Shown here piece after piece: positions 17,686-26,908 of a DNA stretch of 53,553 nucleotides. Under the pieces are notes generated by a model. It searched no databases, was not told the DNA's origin, and was given only the letters and a program-made list of their open reading frames with translations. Source of the stretch: an uncultured Verrucomicrobiota bacterium (GTDB lineage Bacteria; Verrucomicrobiota; Verrucomicrobiia; Limisphaerales; UBA1319); contig CAIMWS010000427.1 of the NCBI GenBank assembly GCA_903845125.1, forward strand, positions 1 to 53,553, written 5' to 3'. Both the position numbers and the translations under genes were made by a program. Numbering within the stretch: the stretch's first letter is position 1; every line of letters starts with the position of its first letter.

Positions 17686-18309
17686 TTATTTTTTGCCGGT
17701 TTTGGCGTTCTTGGCCCGGACGCGGTCGAGGGATTCACGGCTCATCAGCCCGGCCTGGAAGAATTGTTCCGCCACCTCCAATTGCCGCTGGCCCACGCGA
17801 TCCGATTTGCGCCGGTTCAAGCTTTTGGGGAGCATTTCCAGGTTGGCCAGTTCGTTGCCCAGTTCAGGCGCCAGGCTGATGGGTACGATGTGGTCGATCT
17901 CGGCGGGATCGCCCTCGTAGGGCCCCTTGGTCACCAGGGCGGTGTGGCCGCGGCGGAGGCTTTGGCGGCCTTCGGCGGTGAGCAGGCCCAGTTCATCGGC
18001 GATCTTTAAATTGCGCAGCAGGGCCGCCTGCACGAGGGATTTGCGTGGCTCATGGGTGCCATTATACAGCTGTGCGGCGCGGATGACGGTTTCGGGCGAG
18101 AGGGCGGAATGCCGGGTCTGATCCAGCCAATAGACGATTTTGTTCAGGCGCGGATTGGCGCCCCGTTCCCGCAAGGTCTCCAAGCGGGCCGGATCGCTGA
18201 GCTGCGAGATGGCAAAAACCGCCTTGAGGGGGACGAATTGCCAGGTGAGGAGGCCGAGCACTCCCACCAGGAGCGACAGAATGGCCATGATTTTGCCCCG
18301 GGGTTTCAT
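17686..18309 (-). CDS. Membrane-anchored HNH-type protein
   Basis: A 207-residue protein. Residues 5-35 form an N-terminal hydrophobic anchor (AILSLLVGVLGLLTWQFVPL) and the rest is soluble. The segment 138-170 carries an HNH-like pattern: D139-H140-I-V-P, N156-L, then N165-x-x-K168 (LPKSLNRRKSD), typical of the HNH nuclease superfamily. A membrane-anchored periplasmic or surface nuclease would be the simplest reading. Whether the site is catalytically complete cannot be decided by eye. The ATG at 18307-18309 shares its first base region with the stop of the Nif3-like gene (TGATG junction), so the two are probably coupled. Confidence 0.6.
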   Translation of the reverse strand: MKPRGKIMAILSLLVGVLGLLTWQFVPLKAVFAISQLSDPARLETLRERGANPRLNKIVYWLDQTRHSALSPETVIRAAQLYNGTHEPRKSLVQAALLRNLKIADELGLLTAEGRQSLRRGHTALVTKGPYEGDPAEIDHIVPISLAPELGNELANLEMLPKSLNRRKSDRVGQRQLEVAEQFFQAGLMSRESLDRVRAKNAKTGKK

Positions 18310-19070
18310 CAGAGGCCGCTGGGATGATCCAGGAAGGACCAGGGGAGCTTGAATTTGGCCGCCAGGTGTTCGCCCAGCGCTTTCACACCCCAAGTCTCCG
18401 TGGCGTAATGCCCGCCCAGGAAAACATTGATGCCCAGTTCCTCTGCCTGAGCGAAGGACCAATGGGGGCCTTCGCCGGTGATGAAGGTATCGACCCCTTC
18501 GGCCGCCGCGAGGCCCAGTTGGCTGCCAGCCGCACCGGAAACCACGCCGATCACCCGGCATTGCTTCGGGCCACCGGGCAGCAGGATGGGATTTTTGCCC
18601 AGCACCATGGCCAGTCGGGCGGATAGATCCTGCCGCGCAATGGAGGTACGGACCTTGCAGCCGAGCGGCCGGCCTTTTTCCAGGAAGAAGGGCTGGCGGT
18701 TTTTCCAACCGAGCGCCTGGCAAAGCCGGGCATTGTTGCCCAGCCGGGGGTGTTCATCCAGCGGCAGGTGCGAGCTGTAAACGGCCAGGTTGTTTTCGAT
18801 CAGCAACCGCAGCAGTTCGTATTTCCGGCCGGTCCAGGGATGGCTGGGGGCCCAAAACAAACCGTGGTGCACGAGGAGCAAATCCGCCCGGGCAGCCACC
18901 GCCAGGTGGACGGTCGCCAAGCTGGCATCGACCGCGGCCGCCAGCCGGGAAACCCGGCCGCGGTTTTCGACCTGGAGCCCGTTGGCCGCGCCCGGCCAAT
19001 CCTCATGCAGCCCTGTTTTCAACAATCCGTCGCAATAGGCGGCGATTTTTTCGAGCGGTACCGTGACCAT
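18309..19070 (-). CDS. Nif3-like dinuclear metal hexameric protein
   Basis: A 253-residue NIF3/DUF34 (YbgI) protein. Conserved metal-site residues are visible: DWPGAANGLQVE near residue 25, LLLVHHGLFW with two His near 65, SSHLPLDEHP near 100, and near the end the GEGPHWSFAQAEELGINVFLGGHYATET block. The family forms toroidal hexamers with two metals per subunit and is often annotated as a GTP cyclohydrolase I type 2 relative, but its real reaction is unsettled. The ATG at 19070 is the start that matches the family N-terminus; a longer frame upstream is probably not translated. It is followed by the HNH protein with overlapping codons. Confidence 0.85.
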   Translation of the reverse strand: MVTVPLEKIAAYCDGLLKTGLHEDWPGAANGLQVENRGRVSRLAAAVDASLATVHLAVAARADLLLVHHGLFWAPSHPWTGRKYELLRLLIENNLAVYSSHLPLDEHPRLGNNARLCQALGWKNRQPFFLEKGRPLGCKVRTSIARQDLSARLAMVLGKNPILLPGGPKQCRVIGVVSGAAGSQLGLAAAEGVDTFITGEGPHWSFAQAEELGINVFLGGHYATETWGVKALGEHLAAKFKLPWSFLDHPSGL

Positions 19071-19166
19071 GCAGGCCAGCGTGCCAGAGGACCGGCCGGT
19101 TGCCAAGCGGCTAAGCCGTGATTGGGAAATTAGCTCCGCGCCCTCCAAAACCTGGCGGAGACAGCA

Positions 19167-19328
19167 ATGCGCCGGACGCGCTGCGGGCCACGGAAGGTGC
19201 GCGAGCTTCTGGATGGCGGTGCCGCGGCGCCGCTGGGGATTCCTGGCCTGTTGCTGGCGCCGGGCCACCCGCTGCCCACCCGCTGGCCGAAAGCGTTGGT
19301 GCATTTCAAATGGTTACCTCCATGGTGA
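19167..19328 (+). CDS. Possible small ORF (53 aa), unrecognised
   Basis: An ATG is preceded by GGCGGAG with a 6-base gap, one of the better ribosome-binding sites in the window, and opens a 53-codon frame ending at TGA 19326-19328. The product is basic at the start (RRTRCGPRKVRELL), then apolar and Pro/Gly-rich (APLGIPGLLLAPGHPLP). No family is recognised and no other support exists; other frames are also open here because the region is GC-rich, so this may be chance. Confidence 0.2.
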   Translation: MRRTRCGPRKVRELLDGGAAAPLGIPGLLLAPGHPLPTRWPKALVHFKWLPPW

Positions 19329-19362
19329 AAACTGCAGGTGGGTCGTGCGGTATGTGCTCCCT

Positions 19363-19389
19363 CAAAACTCGCGCTACAAAACTCGCGCT
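19363..19389. repeat. Short tandem direct repeat
   Basis: Two copies of the 13-base CAAAACTCGCGCT (19363-19375 and 19377-19389) are separated by one base. The 14-base period is not a helical multiple, which argues against simple paired operators. It lies about 200 bases before the copper ATPase start. It may be a duplication remnant. Confidence 0.5.
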
Positions 19390-19586
19390 GCAAATGGCAG
19401 ACGGATATTTGAGCTTTAATGGCCTGGGTGGTTTGATTACTTTTCCGGGGTGGCACGGAGTCATAACCACACAGGCCCACGTTTTTCGGCGGAGTATCAC
19501 GAACTCCGGGCGGAGGCGCCTTGTCCGGGCCCCCGGGATGGGCTTGGCGGGAAGTGTTCTCAGGCCATCGACGAGCAGGGACATTC

Positions 19587-22064
19587 ATGAATTCGCAGAT
19601 TACTTTAACCATCGCCGGCATGAATTGCCAGAATTGCCAGCGCAAGGTGAGGGAGGCTTTGGCAGACGTGCCCGGGGTGGGGGAGGCCGTGGTGGACTTG
19701 GATCATGGGCAGGCGGTGGTGAAATTGAGCGGTCCGGTGTTGGCGGAACAATTGATCGCGGCGGTGAAAAAGGCGGGATTTGAAGCCAGCCTGCCGTCCG
19801 CGGTGTCCTGGCTCGCGGTGTCCGGGATGACCTGTCAGAATTGTGTCCGCCACGTGCGGGAAGCCATTCAAGGCGTGGCGGGGGTGGCCGCGGCTACCGT
19901 GGACTTGGAAGGTGGGAAGGCCCAGGTACGCTGGCAGTTGGAAGCGCCCCGGGACCTGAACGCAGTGATTCAGTGCATCCAGGCCGCGGGCTTTGAAGCC
20001 CGGGAGATTTCCGTCGGGCAAGCTTCCCAGGCAGGGTCGCCGTGGTCGCCCGTGGCGGGGTGGCGGTTCAATGTGGTGGTGGGTACCCTGGCCACGCTGC
20101 CCTTGCTCCTGGGGGATTGGTGGTTCCAGTTGGGCCTGACCGGGTGGTTTCGCTGGGCCAGTTTCGCGCTGGCCTTGCCGGTGCAAAGCCTGTGCGGCTG
20201 GCGGTTTTACCGCGGGGCCTGGAGCCAGCTCAAGGTGGGCGCGGCCAATATGGATACCCTGGTGTCGCTTGGCTCCACCGCCGCCTTCGCCTTCAGTGCC
20301 TGGATCCTGTTCAGCCGGCAGCCGTTGCACCTCTATTTCATGGAATCAGCAGCGATCATCACCTTGATCAGCGTGGGGCATTGGCTCGAATCGCTGGCCA
20401 GCGCGCGGGCGGATTCAGCTCTCCGGGCCCTATTGGATCTGGCGCCCCAAACCGCCCGCCGCCAAACCGCGCCAGGCGGGGAGGAGTCGGTCCCGGTGGC
20501 CAGTTTGCGCCCGGGGGACCGGGTGGTGCTGAAACCGGGGGATCGTATCCCGACCGATGGCGAGGTGGCGGAGGGGGGGGCGAGCGTGAATGAAGCGATG
20601 CTGACGGGGGAATCCCTGCCCGTGGCCAAACGGCCCGGGGATCGGCTCCTGGCCGGAACCTTGAACGAAAACGGTTCGCTGGTCATGGCGGTGACGGCCA
20701 CGGGGGAGGAGACGGCCCTGGCGAGCATCATCGCCGTGGTGCGCAAGGCCCAAACCAGCCGCGCGGCGATCCAGCGCCTGGGGGATCGGGTGAGCCAGGT
20801 TTTTGTCCCAGCCGTGGTGGTGATCGCGCTGGCGGCCGGTGGTTGGTGGTGGCTGGCGCCCGCCAGCGCCCAGCGGGTGCATGGCTGGCTGGCGGCTTAC
20901 CTGTGGCACGCCCATGTCCTGGCGGATCCCTTCGCCATGGCGGTCATGGTGCTGGCGGGAGTGCTCATTGTGGCCTGCCCGTGCGCCATGGGCCTGGCTA
21001 CGCCCGTGGCGATCATGGCCGGCACCAATGCGGCGGCCCGGAGAGGGATCTTGATCCGGGATGCCATGGCCTTGGAGAAGTCCGGCCGGATATCCATGGT
21101 ATTGTTCGACAAAACCGGCACCCTCACCCAGGGGCACGCCGCCGTGGCGGCGGTGGAGGATGTTCGCCCTTCGGCCTCCCGGAAGCCTGCGTTGGAGGAA
21201 ATCGTAGCCGCCCTCGCCCGGCCTTCCCAGCACCCGTTCAGCCAGGCGCTCGCCCAATTGTCAGCGGTGCCGCTCGCGGTGGAGGAGTGGCGGGAGTTCC
21301 GTGGGTCGGGGGTGCAGGGCAGGCTGCGGCTCGGCTCCGCGTCCTGCGTGGTGCAGATGGGCTCGCTGAACTGGCTGCGGGATCAAGGGGTGGATTTCCA
21401 GGCCGCCTCCGGCTTTATTGAGCGGGCCGCCGGGGAAGGGTCCACCATCCTGGCCCTGGCCGGGGAGGGCCGGCTTTGGGGATTATTTGCGCTGCGCGAT
21501 CCCGCCAAGCCGGGCGCCTCGGAGGTGGTGGCCCAGTTGGCCCGCCAGGGGAAAAAGGTGTGCCTGGTGAGCGGGGACAACCGCCTGACCGTCAACGCCA
21601 TCGGACGCCAGTTGGGAATCTCCGCGGAGCACATTTATGCGGAAATCCGCCCCGAGCAAAAAGCCGCCCTGGTTAGCCAGCTCCAGCAGCAAGGGGAGCG
21701 GGTGGCCTTTGTGGGGGACGGCATCAATGACGCGCCGGCCCTGGAACAAGCAGACCTGGGCATCGCGGTCAGCAAGGCCAGCGATGTGGCGCGGGAAGCG
21801 GCCGACATTATTCTCTTGAAATCGGACGTGCATGCCATCCCCGAGGCTTTGGAACTGGCCCAGGCCACTTTGCGAACCATCAAGCAGAATTTGTTTTGGG
21901 CGTTTTTCTACAACGCGGCCGGCGTGCCCCTGGCCGCCTTGGGCTTCCTGAGCCCGATTTTGTGCGCGGCGGCCATGGGGCTTTCCGATTTGGTGGTGGT
22001 CGGCAATGCCCTCCGCCTGCACCGGTGGCAGGCGCCCGTGCGCCCGGCCCGGGATGGATATTGA
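19587..22064 (+). CDS. copA: Copper-type P1B ATPase
   Basis: An 825-residue heavy-metal-transporting ATPase of the inner membrane. It has two N-terminal HMA domains with CQNC metal sites (C14/C17 and C83/C86), membrane spans, the actuator loop with GDRIPTDGE and LTGESLP, the membrane CPC (C464-P-C466) that marks Cu(I)/Ag(I) pumps, phosphorylation motif D508-KTGT, the QHPFSQAL HP motif and the hinge GDGIND (D711). It should export cuprous ions. The ATG at 19587 starts directly at the first HMA domain; the frame upstream does not resemble it. No copper chaperone or regulator gene lies next to it. A GH78-type gene follows after 40 bases, which may be unrelated in function. Confidence 0.9.
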   Translation: MNSQITLTIAGMNCQNCQRKVREALADVPGVGEAVVDLDHGQAVVKLSGPVLAEQLIAAVKKAGFEASLPSAVSWLAVSGMTCQNCVRHVREAIQGVAGVAAATVDLEGGKAQVRWQLEAPRDLNAVIQCIQAAGFEAREISVGQASQAGSPWSPVAGWRFNVVVGTLATLPLLLGDWWFQLGLTGWFRWASFALALPVQSLCGWRFYRGAWSQLKVGAANMDTLVSLGSTAAFAFSAWILFSRQPLHLYFMESAAIITLISVGHWLESLASARADSALRALLDLAPQTARRQTAPGGEESVPVASLRPGDRVVLKPGDRIPTDGEVAEGGASVNEAMLTGESLPVAKRPGDRLLAGTLNENGSLVMAVTATGEETALASIIAVVRKAQTSRAAIQRLGDRVSQVFVPAVVVIALAAGGWWWLAPASAQRVHGWLAAYLWHAHVLADPFAMAVMVLAGVLIVACPCAMGLATPVAIMAGTNAAARRGILIRDAMALEKSGRISMVLFDKTGTLTQGHAAVAAVEDVRPSASRKPALEEIVAALARPSQHPFSQALAQLSAVPLAVEEWREFRGSGVQGRLRLGSASCVVQMGSLNWLRDQGVDFQAASGFIERAAGEGSTILALAGEGRLWGLFALRDPAKPGASEVVAQLARQGKKVCLVSGDNRLTVNAIGRQLGISAEHIYAEIRPEQKAALVSQLQQQGERVAFVGDGINDAPALEQADLGIAVSKASDVAREAADIILLKSDVHAIPEALELAQATLRTIKQNLFWAFFYNAAGVPLAALGFLSPILCAAAMGLSDLVVVGNALRLHRWQAPVRPARDGY

Positions 22065-22104
22065 TTGCCGAAGCGCCAGCCGGGAATTAGGCTCGGGAAC
22101 CAGT

Positions 22105-24741
22105 ATGACGCGACGAGAATTCATCCATGGGGCCATGTTAGCCGGTGGGGCTTCGCTGGCCTTGACCGTCCCTCCAGCCCAGGATGATGCCCCCGCCGGC
22201 GCGGTGGCTGCCACCAGTCCAAAGCCCGGCGCGCTGCCCGATCTGCAGCCCGCGCAATGGATTTGGTATCCTTCAGGCCGGTGTCTACCCAACACTTTTG
22301 TGCTGTTCCGGAAAGAACTGGAGGTGGCGCAAAAACCGGTTCGCGCGCGGGGCTGGATCGTGGCCGACAGCCGGTATCGGTTGACCGTCAACGGGGAGCG
22401 CGTGCAGTGGGGGCCGGCCCCGTGTGATCCGCGCTGGATGGAGGCGGATCCGGTGGATCTGGGGGCCTTGCTCAAGCCCGGGAAAAATGTGATCGGCGCC
22501 ACCGTGCTCTTTTATGGCCAGGGAGACGGGACCTCGCCGATGGGCAAGGCGGGGTTCTTGTTTTGGCTGGAGCTGGAGTGGAGCGATGGCCGGAAAGCCA
22601 AGGTGGTCTCCAATGAAACGTGGCAGTGCTGCCTGGCGGTGGCCTGGCCGCCGGGGCATTACAAGCGATGGTATCTGCGGGCCTTGCAGGAGGAGTTTGA
22701 TTCGCGCCTTTATCCGCACGGTTGGGATGCCGCCGGTTATGCGGTAGGCGAGGATTGGCTGCCCGCGATGCCCCTGGGCGGCTCCCCCAATAAGCCTTCC
22801 GTTTGCACCCACTATTCCGAATACCAGCTGGATATCGGCGGTAATCCGGGCGTGGCGGAGCTGCGCCCGCGCAGCATTCCGCTGATGGTGGAAACCCTCG
22901 TGGCCGTGAAGGGGTTGGCCGAATCCGCCTGGGTGAAGTGGCGGCGTCCGCCGCGGGAGTATTTTGAGTGCCGCGTGCCGGGCGCTTACCGGGAAGAGCG
23001 AAGCCCATCGGCCAGGGCGTTGGGGCAGGGGAGCTGGCAGGTGGATTTGCCGGCCGCCGGCGGTGAGGCCAAGGAAACGGGGGCGGTGCTCACCTTCGAA
23101 TTTGATGAGCAAGGGGTGGGCTGGCCGTATTTCACGATTGAGGCCGCGGCGGGAACGGTCGTGGAAGCCCTGGTCCACGAGGCGCACCAACCGGGCGGGC
23201 CGGTCCTGCTGAACACCCATTTCGACGCCTGGACCCGGTTCATATGCCGGGGCGGGCAGGAACGATTTGAAACCTTCGATTTCGAGAGCTGCCGCTGGCT
23301 GCAACTGCATATCCATGGTGCAGCAGGCCGGGTGGTGGTATCGGCAGTGGGCCTGCGCCGGCGGGTTTACCCCTGGCCGAACCGCCCGGTGATCCAGGTG
23401 CGGGAACCCGCCCTGCAACGGCTGTTCAGCGCGGCGGTGAACACGCTGGACAACTGCGCCCAGGAGACGCTGGCGGATGGCATGGGCCGGGAACGCCAGC
23501 AATACAGCGGCGATTGTGGCCATCAATTGCACGCCATTTACGCCGCCTTCGGTGAGCGGCGGCTGCCGGCGCGGTATCTGGCCACTTTCAGCCAGGGGCT
23601 GACGGTGGATGGATATTTCCTGGATTGCTGGCCTGCCTATGACCGCCTCGCGAGGTTGATGGAGCGCCAGCTGCAGCTGACGAGCTGGGGGCCGTTGCTG
23701 GACCACGGAGTGGGTTTCAATTTCGATTGCTGGCATCATTATCTATACACCGGGGATCTGGATGCGCTGCGGGAGCCGTTCCCCCGGCTGCTGAAGTTCG
23801 CCCATTATTTGATGGGCCTCGTGGAGCGTAATGGGCTGCTGCCGGTGGAAAACCTGGGCATCCCATCCGTGTGGATCGACCACCATGCCTATCTTAAAAC
23901 CCGGCACAAACAATGCGCCTTCAACTTGTATGCTGCCGCCATGTTCAAGCATGCCCTGGCCCCCATCTGCCTGGCGCTGGGGGAAGCCGAGCGGGAGAAG
24001 GCCTTTGTGCATTTTGGAAGGGATCTGCAGGCCGGCGCCATCCGCCATTTCTGGAGCGTGGAGCAGGATTTGTTTGTGAACAACCTGCCCTGGCTGGCCG
24101 AGGAGAAACAGCCGCGCCTGTGTGACCGCTCATTGGCCACCGCCCTCCTTTTCAACCAATGCCCCCGGGGCCATAACCAGGCCGCGCTGGACGCCCTGGT
24201 GGCCTGTCCGCCGATGATGGGCTTTTCGTATCCGGCCAATGCCGGCTGGCGGTTGTGGGCGCTGGCGCGAGGGGGGCGAACGGACGTAGTCATCAAGGAT
24301 TTGCGGACCCGGTGGGCCAGCATGGATTCCGTGCGTCTGAATCATACGCTCCAGGAGGATTGGCAGGCCCAGCCCGACTCCGGCGCCCAATGGAGCCATT
24401 GCCCGGTGGCGCCGTTGTTCGTGGCCTTCATGAATCTGGCCGGCATCCAGCCGCTGGAGCCGGGCTTCCGGCGGTGCGAAATCCGGCCGCAGCTGGCTGA
24501 TTTGGAACAGCTGCAATTGGTGGCGCACACCGCTCCCGGACCACTGGGATTCAAAGCGCAAGGCCCGCTGGGGAACCGGGAGTTGACCGTGGAACTGCCC
24601 GCCGGATGTGAGGCGGAATTGGTGGTGCCTGCCGGGGAGGAGTTGCCATTGCCAAAGCTGCCTGTGAAATCCAATGCCGCCCTGGGGCGATACTCATTGG
24701 CCGCCGGCCAGCGCCACACCTTCCGCTTGAAGAAGGTTTAA
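22105..24741 (+). CDS. Tat-exported GH78-like alpha-L-rhamnosidase
   Basis: An 878-residue protein of alpha-L-rhamnosidase layout: N-terminal beta-sandwich (WIWYPSG, then ARGWIVADSRYRLTVNGERV and DLGALLKPGKNVI, residues about 45-155), a second sandwich at about 160-440, an (alpha/alpha)6 barrel and a C-terminal beta domain. The barrel begins with the GH78 acid region DCAQETLADGMGRERQQYSGD near residues 450-470, where D-x-x-G-R-E-R and GD are family positions. The N-terminus TRREFIHGAMLAGGASLAL is a Tat signal with twin Arg, implying export in folded form. It would release terminal rhamnose from plant or bacterial glycans. Its stop overlaps by 4 bases the stop of the convergent aldolase gene. 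Confidence 0.75.
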   Translation: MTRREFIHGAMLAGGASLALTVPPAQDDAPAGAVAATSPKPGALPDLQPAQWIWYPSGRCLPNTFVLFRKELEVAQKPVRARGWIVADSRYRLTVNGERVQWGPAPCDPRWMEADPVDLGALLKPGKNVIGATVLFYGQGDGTSPMGKAGFLFWLELEWSDGRKAKVVSNETWQCCLAVAWPPGHYKRWYLRALQEEFDSRLYPHGWDAAGYAVGEDWLPAMPLGGSPNKPSVCTHYSEYQLDIGGNPGVAELRPRSIPLMVETLVAVKGLAESAWVKWRRPPREYFECRVPGAYREERSPSARALGQGSWQVDLPAAGGEAKETGAVLTFEFDEQGVGWPYFTIEAAAGTVVEALVHEAHQPGGPVLLNTHFDAWTRFICRGGQERFETFDFESCRWLQLHIHGAAGRVVVSAVGLRRRVYPWPNRPVIQVREPALQRLFSAAVNTLDNCAQETLADGMGRERQQYSGDCGHQLHAIYAAFGERRLPARYLATFSQGLTVDGYFLDCWPAYDRLARLMERQLQLTSWGPLLDHGVGFNFDCWHHYLYTGDLDALREPFPRLLKFAHYLMGLVERNGLLPVENLGIPSVWIDHHAYLKTRHKQCAFNLYAAAMFKHALAPICLALGEAEREKAFVHFGRDLQAGAIRHFWSVEQDLFVNNLPWLAEEKQPRLCDRSLATALLFNQCPRGHNQAALDALVACPPMMGFSYPANAGWRLWALARGGRTDVVIKDLRTRWASMDSVRLNHTLQEDWQAQPDSGAQWSHCPVAPLFVAFMNLAGIQPLEPGFRRCEIRPQLADLEQLQLVAHTAPGPLGFKAQGPLGNRELTVELPAGCEAELVVPAGEELPLPKLPVKSNAALGRYSLAAGQRHTFRLKKV

Positions 24742-25808
24742 TCGCTTAGCCAGGCATTCAGATTCGCGCGGACAAAGGCGTCGTCGTTGAGATGCGGATA
24801 AGCCCGATACACCCGGTCGATCTCCGCGGCCTGGCCCGGGCTCAAGGTTTCAGCGGGATCGAGGCACCAAATCCCCGCCAGCAGCCCTTGCCGCCTCAAC
24901 ACCTCGTGCAAACCGGCGATGCAGCCCGCAAAGCCATGGGCGGCGTCGAAAAAGGCCGCGTTCGCGTCGGTCACCTCCGTATTCAAGCGCAGTAATTCCG
25001 AGGGGATCGGGCCGGCTGGCGCCGCCACCTCCCGGCACTTTTCCAGCAGGCCCACCGCGGTTTGGGTCCACACCGCCCAATGGCCGAGCAGGCCGCCGGC
25101 CATTCGGCGTTCGGCCGGGCCCTGGCTGGTTTGGAAGCGGAAAGGGGTCAGCAGATCCAGCACGATTTGGTCGTCATTGCCGGTGTAGAGGGCCACCTCG
25201 TGGCGGCCGGATTCCACCGCTGCGCGGACCACATCCTGCGTCTGGTAGCGGTTGAACGGCGCGATTTTGATGGCCACCACCGGTTCGATTTCCAGAAATT
25301 GGCGCCAGAAGGAATGGGACAGCACGCGGCCTCCCACCGCGGGCTGAAGGTAAAAACCAAAGATCGGGATGATGGCCGCCACGGCGCGGCAGTGGGCCAA
25401 CAATTCGGCTTCCGTCGCCTGCTTTAAAGCACCCAGACTGAGCAACCCGGCGTGGTAGCCGAGGTGGCGGGCCAGGGTGGCTTCGGAGCTGGCCTGCCGG
25501 GTCGGGCCACAGAGGCCGGCGATTTTAAGGGGGAAATGATCCGCGGTTCGATCCGCGGTGGCGCGGGAAATCTCCTCGCTGGCCAGTTGCAACAGGGGCT
25601 CAAACAGACCCACGGCGGGATCGCGGATTTGAAACTGGGTGGTGTGGACGCCCACCGCGATTCCGCCGGCGCCCGCGGCCAGGTAATACCGGAGCAGGGC
25701 GCGTTGCCGGCGGGCATCCAATTTGCGCCGCGCATCCAGGGCCAGGGGGCAGGCCGGGATCACCAGCCCCGCGCCCAGGCGCCGCCGGATCAGCTCAATA
25801 TTTTCCAT
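24738..25808 (-). CDS. Dihydrodipicolinate synthase-family aldolase
   Basis: A 356-residue class I aldolase/lyase of the DHDPS/NAL superfamily. Schiff-base Lys181 lies in VVAIKIAPFN and the catalytic Tyr153 in FGFYLQP, both at the expected spacing. The GG-T substrate motif near the start is altered (VGVHTTQF), and the protein is about 60 residues longer than DapA, so lysine biosynthesis is unlikely; a sugar-acid aldolase is plausible. Its start overlaps the end of the epimerase gene by 14 bases on the same strand, so the two are one operon. The GH78 neighbour supports a carbohydrate role, by inference. Confidence 0.75.
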   Translation of the reverse strand: MENIELIRRRLGAGLVIPACPLALDARRKLDARRQRALLRYYLAAGAGGIAVGVHTTQFQIRDPAVGLFEPLLQLASEEISRATADRTADHFPLKIAGLCGPTRQASSEATLARHLGYHAGLLSLGALKQATEAELLAHCRAVAAIIPIFGFYLQPAVGGRVLSHSFWRQFLEIEPVVAIKIAPFNRYQTQDVVRAAVESGRHEVALYTGNDDQIVLDLLTPFRFQTSQGPAERRMAGGLLGHWAVWTQTAVGLLEKCREVAAPAGPIPSELLRLNTEVTDANAAFFDAAHGFAGCIAGLHEVLRRQGLLAGIWCLDPAETLSPGQAAEIDRVYRAYPHLNDDAFVRANLNAWLSD

Positions 25809-26841
25809 CGCGCACCTCGAAGTGAGTCGGCATTTGGAGCGCGGCCCCGCCCCGCTTCACCCAATCGGCGATCCAGCGGATCAATTGGCCGGCGTCAATC
25901 CGCGGCGGGCCGAACCATTCCCGCAGGCGGGCGGCATTGCTGAGCAATGCGGTGGCGGCCTCCTGGCCTCGGAAGCACACTTCTTTGCCGAGCCAGCGGC
26001 CGAATTCCAACGCCACCTCGCGCACGCTCAAAAGCTCCGGGCCGGTGAGGTTGACGGTGAGCGCGGGCGTCGCTGCCCGCTCCAGCAACAGCAAGGCCAG
26101 GGCGTTGGCATCCCCCTGCCAGATGATGTTGAACCAGCCCATGGCCAGATCGATGGGTTCGCCCGCCAGCACCCGGCGCGCGAGGTCCACCAGCACGCCG
26201 TAGCGCATTTCGCAGGCATAATTCAGGCGGATGATCGCCACCGGCAGCTGCGCCGCCCGGCTGTAATATTCAAAGATCCGCTCGCGCCCCAGGCAACTCA
26301 TGGCGTATTCCCCGGCGGGCCGGGGGGGATCCTCCTCCCGGGATCCGCCACGGCCGGTTTCCGACAAGCCATAGACGTTGCCAGTGGAGAAAGCCGCCAC
26401 GCGGCTGTCGTGGTATCGGCGGCAAACCAAACCGGGGAGGTGCGCATTCAAAGCCCAGACGAGCGGTTCCTGGCGGGTGGTCCCGAATTTCATGCCGGCC
26501 AGGTAAACCACCTCGCTGGCTGCGGGCAGGCTGGCCAGGGCGGACTCATCCAGCAAATCGCAGGCGATGGTGTGGACCCCGCAGGCTTCCAAGGCCTGGC
26601 GCTTGGCGGCATCGGAAAACCGGGAGGCGGCGAAGACATGCCGCCGGCCGCCCGCCATCTGGCAGGCCCGCTGGGCCATGCGCGCCAGAGACGGCCCCAT
26701 TTTTCCGCCGGCACCCAGGATCATCACGTCTCCCTCCCGGCGGCCAAACCCCTCGATCAGCTGCTCCCAGGGCGTGCTGAGCCGATCCTCCAATTCCTCC
26801 AGCGAACGGATTGCTCCGGGGATGTCGATATGGTTGGGCAT
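25795..26841 (-). CDS. NAD-dependent epimerase/dehydratase
   Basis: A 348-residue extended short-chain dehydrogenase. The coenzyme motif is MILGAGGKMG (about residues 40-49), followed by ACDLLDES and VVYLAGMKFGTT; the FSTGNVYG segment holds the Ser/Tyr region, and the YAMSCLGRER segment occupies the place of the YxxxK block, where the Lys is not apparent. That last point makes the chemistry uncertain. C-terminal elements (FNIIWQGDANALALLLLE, TVNLTGPELLSVREVA) fit sugar-nucleotide or sugar epimerases. It is first in an operon with the overlapping DHDPS-like aldolase. Confidence 0.75.
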   Translation of the reverse strand: MPNHIDIPGAIRSLEELEDRLSTPWEQLIEGFGRREGDVMILGAGGKMGPSLARMAQRACQMAGGRRHVFAASRFSDAAKRQALEACGVHTIACDLLDESALASLPAASEVVYLAGMKFGTTRQEPLVWALNAHLPGLVCRRYHDSRVAAFSTGNVYGLSETGRGGSREEDPPRPAGEYAMSCLGRERIFEYYSRAAQLPVAIIRLNYACEMRYGVLVDLARRVLAGEPIDLAMGWFNIIWQGDANALALLLLERAATPALTVNLTGPELLSVREVALEFGRWLGKEVCFRGQEAATALLSNAARLREWFGPPRIDAGQLIRWIADWVKRGGAALQMPTHFEVRDGKY

Positions 26842-26908
26842 TTTACTCGCCGGCCACTATCCGCAGGGGCGGTTCGAGGATCAAGAACAAACCGTGGCGC
26901 CGGCGGGC

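Larger units (their letters stand above)
19071..19586. other. Divergent intergenic region before copper ATPase
   Basis: 516 bases between the minus-strand Nif3 gene and the plus-strand copper ATPase. It holds one possible small gene (19167-19328) and a short tandem repeat (19363-19389). I see no CueR- or CopY-type operator palindrome and no convincing sigma-70 promoter, although a promoter for the ATPase is expected here. Confidence 0.4.
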
